Of a stretch of 64,000 bases of DNA, positions 56,811 to 64,000 are shown one piece after another. The notes beneath the pieces are model-generated. The model made no database searches. It was not told the DNA's origin and was given only the letters and a program-made list of their open reading frames with translations. Made by a program: the position numbers and the translations under genes. The number at the start of each line of letters is the position of its first letter. Position 1 is the first letter of the stretch. The stretch comes from Cocos nucifera (Eukaryota > Streptophyta > Magnoliopsida > Arecales > Arecaceae), in the NCBI GenBank assembly GCA_006176705.1, contig QRFJ01000758.1, positions 1 to 64,000 on the forward strand, written 5' to 3'.

Positions 56811-58487
56811 GAATAATCATTATTAACTCATAAACAGCTCCCGACCATAGGATCATCACGAGGATGGTGATTGATCGGAAGGTTGGTGTACGATCGCTTC
56901 TCTTTAGTAGATGAGTCTTGAGTCTACGGTGTGGAGACACCGGAGCGAGAGTACAGGTACTCGTTAGAGAACGAGGGCACTGAGCGTGACCACCTCGAGT
57001 AGTCATTAGGAGTCTACCTTCTCGTCAATGACTGACTCGATGCTGCAGTAGTGTGTCTGGTTCTTTGACCTGAGATGCATCGGCAGTTCACCTTGAGGGT
57101 GTTATAGTTTGACTACACCATTACTCGGTCTCCTAGCCATATGGAACCCTGAGGTGTATGTTGGCTATAGCATGTTCATTGTAGGAACTGGATTGCATCA
57201 AGATGGGATCTATCTACCTCGGTGGTAGAGGAGTAGCCCTATGATGATCATGAGAATCAAGTCCAGAAGCCCATGGCCATGGCAGAGTGAAATAATAGAA
57301 AGAGTTTCTATTTAGATTTTCACATTGGACTCGAATCGAATGATTACATCATATGACAGAGACTAGGGTTTGACGAGTTCACCTTAACCCTAATCTGATC
57401 GGGGCTCAAGATAGAAGAACTGAATCACACAGGTAGCTGCACCAAGAGGTTCGCATTCAGCTCTGATGGGTTGCCACCATATACTGCTAGGTGTCACTGG
57501 TGGATTTTGGGAGCAATTAGAATGATTTAGATGATCGATCATTCTAGCTGTTCGAATCAGAAGAGTTCTGATCCATCGAAAGGAGTTTCGATGATGTCTA
57601 TGATAGAGATCATGACATATCCCATTACCATACAGAACTGAACCTAACTGGGTCACACAAACAAGGGTTTGAATCTGGTGATCATCAATTGAACTGATCT
57701 AGTTCAATTGATCTGAATGAGATTCAATTAGGTTCAAGGAAATCGTGCTAGCACTCGATTGAACCTAACGTTCTTCTTTTACTATCATAAATAAGTTGTC
57801 CTGTCTGAGCCAAAGGAGTTTGTGCTCAATCAGAGGCCTTCATATGGTCTGACTGGAGGTTGTCCAAGTCAGAATAGGTTGTCTTATTTGTAAGACATTA
57901 CCTGCCATTTTTGGTCACCTGCCATTTCTTGTTCTTTGACTTTGGTCAAAAGTCTACCTTTGACTGGTCAAACATTGACCATTCACCCTTTGACTTTTGA
58001 CCACATGTCATGCACCTATTGGAGAGCTGGTGGGGGCTTGTCCCCCTGCCAGAACCTGGCAAGGAGAAGGGCGCACGCCAAGGGTGGCGTGAGCCCAAGT
58101 AGGAGGCGCCTAGGAGTCCTTGTTGGACAAGGACTCCATCTCCCTTTAGGATTCCAATGAGAGTTCTTCTAAGAATCCAGTTTGACTGGTCTTAGGCACT
58201 CTCCAAGTAGGAATCCAGGGGACTCTAATCCCACCAATCAGATTTAGATCTGATTTCACAAAGGGTTGTGATTGGTTGGGAGGAAGATGACTTGGATCAC
58301 GCTTAGTCTATATAAGAGACCCAGCGCCCAAGTAAATTAAGTCAAAGTAATCAAGAAGCAATCTTCCCACGCCCCAAGGCTGCCTCTCTCCCCTTTCTCC
58401 ATGCCATACTCTCTTCTCCCCTTGCTCTCCACGTCCAAAAGTGTTTTGGATTTGGATTGGTGCGATTTAGATCAAGAAAAGGAGATG
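56811..58487 (+). repeat. LTR right of the gap (assigned to H, 3' LTR)
   Basis: Almost identical to 52404-53750 until about 58130. From there to 58487 it shows many substitutions and indels relative to both the 5' LTR of H and the LTR of I, including a changed TATA (TATATAAG). It stops at AAAAGGAGATGG, some 410 bp short of the LTR end. Confidence 0.8.
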
Positions 58488-58522
58488 GAATTGGTGCATT
58501 TGACAAGATCTAAAGATCCAGT
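58488..58522. other. Junction sequence between H and I
   Basis: About 35 bp that match neither LTR cleanly (AATTGGTGCATTTGACAAG...). They could be filler DNA at a deletion end-join. Confidence 0.5.
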
Positions 58523-58846
58523 TCTCCACACCGTAGACTCAAGACTCATCTACTAAAGAGAAGCGATCGTACACCAACCTTCCGGATCAATCACCATCCT
58601 CGTGATGATCCTATGGTCGGGAGCTGTTTATGAGTTAATAATGATTATTCATGTCTTAAATTTTCAACTCTTGAAAATATGAATTATCATTACCATTAAC
58701 TCAAAGGATGTATCACAGACACTAAATACACATGTGTGATAGAAAATAACCCATTTCATTAATTATAGTCAAAATTACAATTTTGCCCCTAGAAGTGTAT
58801 TACAAGTGTCAGCCAATTCTGGCTTCTAGGGCACATATATCTAACA
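58523..58846 (-). repeat. 3' LTR of element I, proximal part
   Basis: The reverse complement of LTR positions 1 to about 325, with a perfect edge ...ATATATCTAACA (TGTTAGATATAT reversed) next to the polypurine tract. LTR positions of about 325-600 are missing between here and 52186, a deletion at the right end of H. Confidence 0.85.
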
Positions 58847-58857
58847 ATCTCCCACTT
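58847..58857 (-). promoter_or_regulatory. Polypurine tract of I
   Basis: Minus strand AAGTGGGAGAT, next to the LTR start TGTTAG. Confidence 0.85.
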
Positions 58858-58860
58858 GTC

Positions 58861-60225
58861 CTAAAGCCAATTGGCTACAAGTCTAAGTCCCATCTTCTCA
58901 AGGTGGGCTTCGATCTTCTGCTGGCCCAACGGCTTTGTAAGTGGGTCTGCCACATTATCTGTGGAGTTGACTCTCTTGACCTCAACGTAACCTTTCTCAA
59001 GGTAATCGCGGATGAGATGATATCGCCGCTCAATGTGCTTGGACTTCTGGTGAGACCTCGGCTCCTTAGCAAGGGCTATGGCGCCATTGTTGTCGCAGTA
59101 AAGAGGAATGGCATCTGATGGCATTACTCCAATTTCTGCAGCAAACTTCTTGTACCAGAACGCTTCCTTTGCAGCCTCTGATGCAGCTATATATTCTGCT
59201 TCCATGGTGGAATCTGCTATCACAGTTTGCTTGGAACTCTTCCAGCTGACAGCTCCACCATTGCACACAAACAGACTTCCAGATGTCGACTTTCGATCAT
59301 CTATATCGGACATGAAGTCCGAGTCTGTGTATCCCTGGACCAGGAGTTCTCCATTACCAAAGACCAACATCATATCCTTAGTTCTTCTCAAGTACTTAAG
59401 GATACATTTCACAGAAGTCCAGTGTTCTTCACCTGGATTTGACTGATATCTGCTTGTGACACTCACAGCATGGGCTATATCAGGTCGTGTACATAGCATG
59501 GCATACATGAGGCTCCCTATTGCAGAAGCATAAGGGATCTTGCTCATGCGTTCTATTTCCTCAGGTGTGCTGGGGCACATCTTCTTGGAAAGATGAATAC
59601 CATGTCTGAAGGGTATTAATCCCCTCTTAGAGTTTTCCATACTAAACCTCTTTAGTACTTCCTCTATGTACATCTTCTGTGAAAGTCCTAGCATCCTATT
59701 CGGTCTATCCCTATAGACCTTAATTCCTAGAATAAAGGATGCTTCACCTAGGTCTTTCATGGAGAATTCCTTAGACAACCACATCTTGACTGATGTCAAC
59801 ATGGGAATATCATTCCCAATAAGGAGGATGTCATCCACGTACAATACGAGGAAGACAACAGCGCTCCCACTGACCCTTTTGAAAACACATGGTTCCTCTT
59901 CGTTTTTGATGAAACCAAACTTTTTGATCACATCATTGAAACGAGTGTTCCAGCTCCGAGATGCTTGCTTAAGTCCATATATGGACCTTTGCAGCTTGCA
60001 AACCTTGTGATCAGTATCACTGGATGTGAAACCTAGTGGCTGTTCCATATAGATATCTTCCTCAAGATATCCATTTAGGAATGCCGTTTTCACGTCCATT
60101 TGCCATATTTCATAATCGAAATAGGCTGCAACAGCAAGCAATGTGCGGATGGATTTTAGCATAGCCACTGGGGAAAAGGTATCCTGATAGTCAATGCCTT
60201 CACGTTGACTATAACCTTTTGCCAC
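58861..60225 (-). CDS. Copia polyprotein 3' part: reverse transcriptase and RNase H (element I)
   Basis: 454 open codons. RT copies element RNA into DNA inside virus-like particles, and RNase H removes the RNA. The first catalytic Asp is in QMDVKTAFLNG (residue 44), the YVDD box is at 129-132, and the SIYGLKQASRSWN block at 81-93. RNase H has Asp301 (GYTDSDF), Glu342/344 (STMEAEY), Asp378 (LYCDNN) and Asp423-427 near the C-terminus, so all catalytic positions seem present. It ends ANWL, 14 bp before the polypurine tract region, the usual layout. It is not a free-standing gene: the frame is separated from upstream pol by a one-base insertion near 60225, so the first Met is not a true start. 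Confidence 0.9.
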   Translation of the reverse strand: MAKGYSQREGIDYQDTFSPVAMLKSIRTLLAVAAYFDYEIWQMDVKTAFLNGYLEEDIYMEQPLGFTSSDTDHKVCKLQRSIYGLKQASRSWNTRFNDVIKKFGFIKNEEEPCVFKRVSGSAVVFLVLYVDDILLIGNDIPMLTSVKMWLSKEFSMKDLGEASFILGIKVYRDRPNRMLGLSQKMYIEEVLKRFSMENSKRGLIPFRHGIHLSKKMCPSTPEEIERMSKIPYASAIGSLMYAMLCTRPDIAHAVSVTSRYQSNPGEEHWTSVKCILKYLRRTKDMMLVFGNGELLVQGYTDSDFMSDIDDRKSTSGSLFVCNGGAVSWKSSKQTVIADSTMEAEYIAASEAAKEAFWYKKFAAEIGVMPSDAIPLYCDNNGAIALAKEPRSHQKSKHIERRYHLIRDYLEKGYVEVKRVNSTDNVADPLTKPLGQQKIEAHLEKMGLRLVANWL

Positions 60226-60911
60226 CTAGTCTAGCCTTGAATGTCTCCACATTCCCATCTGCACCAATCTTTCTCTTGAAGATCCATTTACATCCAATAG
60301 GTACTATACCTTCTGGTGGATCTACCAAGGTCCAGACTTGGTTTGAGTGCATCGAGTCGATCTCTGACTTCATTGCCTCAAGCCATTTCTCGGAGTCGAT
60401 ATCTGATATCGCCTCGTTGTAGGTTTTGGGATCATCACCATGAGCACCATTACCTATGAGGAACATTTCCTCTACATCCTCTGAAATAATACCTAAGTAT
60501 CTTTCAGGGGGACGGGAAACTCTTTCCGATCTACGAGGTGGAGGAGGTAGTGTTCTTATTGGCTCAACCTGATTTGGTTCCACTTGGTCCTTAGCTCTTT
60601 CTGCTTGTGAGACTTTCTCATCAAGCTTAATCTGCTTTCCAATGCCACTATCTTGAATAAACTGTTTTTCAAGAAATATGGCATGTCGACTCACAATCAC
60701 ATTGTGGTCTTCTGGAATGTAGAAATAGTATCCTAATGACTCTTTAGGATATCCTATGAATCGAGCTCTAAAGGACCTAAACTCTAACTTGTCCGCTTGT
60801 TGTCTTTTGACATGAGCCGGACAACCCCAAATTCTGAGATGACTCAGACTTGGTTTCTTACCGTGCCATATCTCATACGGTGTGGTAGGAACGGTTTTAG
60901 AGGGAACCCTA
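60209..60911 (-). pseudogene. Copia polyprotein middle part: integrase C-terminus, linker, RT N-terminus (element I)
   Basis: In the minus frame that continues after the first frameshift (near 60917), the sequence encodes the integrase C-terminal GCPAHVKR-type block. The chain then passes FIGYPKES-like and GYYFY motifs. An acidic/proline linker follows (PPPPRRSERVSRPPERY). The RT N-terminus (SEKWLEAMKSEIDSM, WTLVDPPEG, GCKWIFKRK) comes last. It ends at a stop caused by an extra base near 60225. The longest Met-started stretch is 60700-60209 (163 codons), but the frame is open up to 60911. No internal stop seen. Confidence 0.85.
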
Positions 60912-62807
60912 TTCAGTAAGATAGATTGAAGTTAATAATGAATGTCCCCAAAGAAAATCTGGGAGGTCTGTGAAGCTCATCATGGATCGAACCATATCCA
61001 ATAGAGTCCGATTTCTCCGTTCTGAAACCCCGTTGAGTTGAGGTGTTCCTGGTGGAGTCCATTGAGAGACTATGCCATTTTCCTTAAGATAGTCTAGGAA
61101 TTCCCGGCTAAGGTATTCACCTCCTCGATCTGATCGAAGAACCTTAATGGGTTTTCCAGTTTGTTTTTCTACTTCATGTCTGAATTCTTTGAACTTTTCA
61201 AAAGCTTCAGACTTGTGTCTCATAAGATACACATACCCATACCTAGACAGATCATCGGTAAAGGTAATGAAGTAGACAAAATTGCCTCTAGCCGGCACAT
61301 CAAATGGGCCGCACACATCAGTATGTACTAGGGCAAGGAGATCTGTGGCCCTCTCCCCATGTCCAACAAAAGGGAGTTTAGTCATTTTGCCTTGAAGACA
61401 AGATTCACAAGTTGGATATGACTCGGAAGTCAATGGACTCAATAGCCCATTTTTCTCCAATTTGTTGATCCTATCTTCTGCTATATGACCTAATCTCAGG
61501 TGCCATAGATATCTGTCGTTTGGACTATCCCTAGGTCGTTTGGCATTCACGTTTTGCTCGATAGTTAGAACAGGTACATCAATATGTAGCTGATAAAGAC
61601 CATTAATAAGGAAACCATTTGCAATTTTATTTCTTTCATAAAGAATGTTACAATGGTCCTTAAAGAAGGTGATCACATAACCTTCTTGTGCTAAGCATGA
61701 AACAGAAATCAAATTCCTGCTAGCTGCAGGCACAAAATAACAGTCTTTCAAAACTAAGTCTAAACCAGATGGTAATCGAAGAGGGTATGTTCCCACGGCT
61801 ACTGCAGCAACTCTTGCTCCATTACCGACGCGTAGGATCATGTCTCCATCCCTCAGCCTCCTGCTATCCTCAAGACCCTGCATAGAAGTGCATAGGTGAG
61901 CACTAGATCCAGAGTCAAGCACCCAACTGGATGCAGAAGAAACCGTAAGGTTAGACTCAATAACGAGCATACCTCCAGAAGGACCTTCCTTCTTGTTCTT
62001 TAGGGTGGCCAGGTAAGTAGGGCAGTTCCGCTTCCAATGGCCGTCGCTGTTGCAATGGAAACACTTTCCTTTGCCATCGACCTTCTTCTTCGGTTCTGCC
62101 TTCTTCTTCTTTGATCCTTCTACCTTTTGCTTTTTCACAGACTTCTTTTTCTTTCCATAAGACTTTCTTTTGGAAGAAGTCCGTTCCATAGCAAGAACTG
62201 AGCCTTTAGAACCTTTCATAGAAAGCTCAGCGGTAACCAGCATATTCATCAACTCGGCCAAGGAATTTTGAAGTTTATGCATGTGGTAATTCATGATGAA
62301 TTGCCCATATGCATCAGTCAAGGATTGCAGAATAATATCATTCTGCAAGTCCAAGTCCAACTTCACACCGAGCTTCTCAAGCTCTTCCATGTCCTTGATC
62401 ATTGTCAGACAGTGATCTTGGACTGACTGCCCATCACGCATCTTAGCCTTAAAAAGTCGTTTCGTGACTTGATATTTGGCTGCGCGACTCTGTTCACCAA
62501 ACATCTCCTGCAGGTGAGCCAACATTTGGCGAGCAGTCCCGATATCTTCATGTTGGCGCTGGAGCTCATCAGACATCGAGCCCAACATGTAGTATCTGGC
62601 CTTATTGTCTTCGTCAATCCATTTTTCCAGAGACGCTCTCTGTTCAGTGGATGGACGAGCTGGTAAGGTGGGAGGGTCCTGGTCCAAAACATGTGTTAAC
62701 TTCTCTGAACCCAAAACAATTTTGTAGTTCCTGAGCCAATCTTTATAATTGGGTCCAGTCAGTCTATGTGTGTCTAGGATACGTGCCAGTGGGTTGGACG
62801 CAGACAT
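60909..62807 (-). CDS. Copia polyprotein 5' part: gag, protease, integrase (element I)
   Basis: About 632 codons from the Met at 62807 (MSASNP; a Met six codons upstream at 62825 is less likely, because A and H start at the equivalent of 62807). Numbering from 62825: UBN2-type gag core about 80-200, lysine-rich region 215-250, and CCHC zinc knuckle with Cys255, Cys258, His263, Cys268. The protease DSGS lies at 304-307. The pre-integrase zinc site has His442, His447, Cys473, Cys476. The integrase triad Asp503, Asp566, Glu602 (DD35E) is complete. The frame ends early after WGHSLLTSIYL because of a one-base insertion near 60917; relatives continue into integrase C-terminus and RT. Gag packages RNA, protease cuts the polyprotein, integrase inserts the DNA. 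Confidence 0.9.
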   Translation of the reverse strand: MSASNPLARILDTHRLTGPNYKDWLRNYKIVLGSEKLTHVLDQDPPTLPARPSTEQRASLEKWIDEDNKARYYMLGSMSDELQRQHEDIGTARQMLAHLQEMFGEQSRAAKYQVTKRLFKAKMRDGQSVQDHCLTMIKDMEELEKLGVKLDLDLQNDIILQSLTDAYGQFIMNYHMHKLQNSLAELMNMLVTAELSMKGSKGSVLAMERTSSKRKSYGKKKKSVKKQKVEGSKKKKAEPKKKVDGKGKCFHCNSDGHWKRNCPTYLATLKNKKEGPSGGMLVIESNLTVSSASSWVLDSGSSAHLCTSMQGLEDSRRLRDGDMILRVGNGARVAAVAVGTYPLRLPSGLDLVLKDCYFVPAASRNLISVSCLAQEGYVITFFKDHCNILYERNKIANGFLINGLYQLHIDVPVLTIEQNVNAKRPRDSPNDRYLWHLRLGHIAEDRINKLEKNGLLSPLTSESYPTCESCLQGKMTKLPFVGHGERATDLLALVHTDVCGPFDVPARGNFVYFITFTDDLSRYGYVYLMRHKSEAFEKFKEFRHEVEKQTGKPIKVLRSDRGGEYLSREFLDYLKENGIVSQWTPPGTPQLNGVSERRNRTLLDMVRSMMSFTDLPDFLWGHSLLTSIYLTE

Positions 62808-64000
62808 TTTCCTGTAGAGAGTCAAAGATTCTAGTTAGATACTGTAATTTTGACTTGACCAATTTGTTTAGGGATTTTATTTTTAAACAAATTAGCTCCC
62901 ACTATTTTCTCGGATCCCTACACTCCCTCTGTAGAGATGCGAAAATCTCCGCGATTGATGATTTCTAGTGGGTGGTGCGGTCTCACCAACTGACTCATCA
63001 CCTCACCTAACAGTTATTGGTGATGGGTTAGCCAATGAGTGAACAACTCTTGTTCAATGATTCTCTAATCATGGTGCACCCAAACTTGGTCTCTAATTCA
63101 TGAATCTCACCGTATCCGGAATATTGATCCACTCCTTAGTTAAGTCAGACCCACCATTTGCATAGACTGGGTTCCTAATTGGGTCTCTCACCGTATCCGG
63201 AATATTGAGCCCAACTCATCCTCCAGCCCATAGCATCCAATGCCTAATAGACATGGTTGCGTCTTCCCGGTGCAACTGAGCCACTGTATCCAGCCGAGAA
63301 CAATCAACCCCGGGAAGGGCCCGCACATCTACAATGGTGGAAGACCTCGGACTTAATCTTTTCTTAGGGAGAATTGATTCAGGTCTCATTAAACTAGACT
63401 TGGCTTAGTCATAACAATTATGACTAACCTAGTGGCATGGGTCAGCTCGGATTATTGACCACCTCAGATCAGAACTGTGTCAACAGATATGGCCAGGTAA
63501 GTGAGACCGGTGGAAGGAATATGCCATTAACTCGTACAAGAACGCATTCAGGTCGAGTAGCTTCCAATTAAAAACCAGTCGGTCGTCTGTGCCAAACTTA
63601 CCTTAGACACCAAATTGTTGAGTCAGAACCAATTGGGTTAGCCTACAATCCAGACTCTAACCTCTGAGCCTAATTAGGTCTTGCTTGATCGTGACTCGAT
63701 CTTGACCCAGACTTAATCCTATTAGGCTGGTCAATTTAAGCATTGTTGATCCCATCTAACCAACTCTTGATTCGGTTTGATCAACCGCTTAGACCTAATT
63801 GAGCTACCCAAGCCCGAACCCAGTATTATGAATATGTCTTAGATCTGAAATTCTCAATTTTAGACCTAATTAATATTCCATAAACTTAATTCTTAATTAA
63901 GTAGGGTTCATAAACAAAATATGCACAATAAATCCTAGGGTTTCAGGATCTAGGGTTTTGCAGAAAGTAAGTTTTGGGTTTCTGATTAAGGACGAACGCG
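62808..64000 (-). other. Leader of element I (part)
   Basis: Non-coding leader on the minus strand, colinear with 55190-56398 of H and 7500-8659 of A. The primer site and 5' LTR should begin roughly 0.6-0.7 kb beyond the window edge. Confidence 0.8.

Larger units (their letters stand above)
52190..58487 (+). mobile_element. Element H: copia inserted in the LTR of I, with assembly gap
   Basis: Plus strand: LTR (52190-54491), primer site (54494), leader, start of gag (56399), then a run of Ns (56786-56810). An LTR that lacks its first ~214 bp and its last ~410 bp follows (56811-58487). All of pol is missing. The gap probably hides it, or the gap joins parts of different copies. The element sits inside the 3' LTR of I; the right junction has lost sequence from both elements. 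Confidence 0.75.
50503..64000 (-). mobile_element. Element I: nearly complete copia of the long-LTR family, interrupted by H
   Basis: On the minus strand: leader (64000-62808), gag-pol (62807-58861), polypurine tract (58857-58847), and a 3' LTR split into 58846-58523 and 52186-50503 by element H. The 5' LTR and primer site lie to the right of the window. Coding capacity is complete apart from two single-base insertions, and no premature stop is seen otherwise. I is thus the youngest and best reference copy of the family of A, B, C and H. The left flank is the integrase of G. Confidence 0.85.

Noticed and set aside
1..64000. tRNA, rRNA, snoRNA or host protein-coding genes
   Set aside because: No cloverleaf, rRNA block or non-transposon protein domain was recognised by eye. 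Primer-site matches to tRNA are only about 12 bases and belong to the retroelements.

Overview
This window is repeat-dense plant nuclear DNA, and I found no host gene in it. Everything I can identify is a transposable element or a piece of one. Most are Ty1/copia LTR retrotransposons with very long LTRs (about 2.3-2.6 kb). There is also one Ty3/gypsy derivative, one non-autonomous LTR element, one CACTA-type DNA transposon end, and fragments of another LTR family. The low GC content, initiator-Met tRNA primer sites (TGGTATCAGAGC) and copia polyproteins point to a flowering plant. A monocot, possibly a palm, is my guess from the look of the copia families; that is recall, not proof. I use letters A-M for the elements.

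Left block (1-19294): three nested copies of one long-LTR copia family. C (+) survives as pol plus 3' LTR (14503-19294). B (-) is inserted in C's integrase and runs leftwards out of the window. A (+, 4352-14268) is inserted in B's 5' LTR with a 5-bp target duplication (CTACG/CTATG). All three are decayed by stops, frameshifts and internal deletions.

Middle block (19295-37967): two inverted fragments of one LTR family (K, L). L's LTR is cut by a CACTA-type end (M, 20500-22067) that carries a hairpin of about 500 bp. M is cut by a second copia family: D (22068-31050), whose 3' LTR is interrupted by a sibling, E (31051-37807).

Gypsy block (37968-43633): J (-) is a Tat-like element with gag, a deleted pol (only the integrase C-terminus remains), two large tandem arrays (63-bp and about 115-bp units), a polypurine tract and a 1.1-kb LTR.

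Right block (43634-64000): copia G (-) is inserted in J's gag. G is itself broken by F (+, 45788-49269), a coding-less LTR element with a perfect CAGCT duplication, and by I (-, 50503 to beyond the window). I is a young member of the left-block family, nearly complete, with only two single-base frameshifts in gag-pol. H (+, 52190-58487) sits in I's 3' LTR and contains an assembly gap (Ns, 56786-56810) preceded by about 1.3 kb of indel-rich sequence.

Overall, from L to H each element interrupts the one before it. The missing right halves should therefore follow downstream in reverse order. I see no undescribed cellular system. The points of interest are the depth of nesting, same-family self-insertion that makes kilobase palindromes, the F primer-site duplication, the CACTA hairpin, the J tandem arrays and the likely assembly fault at the gap.
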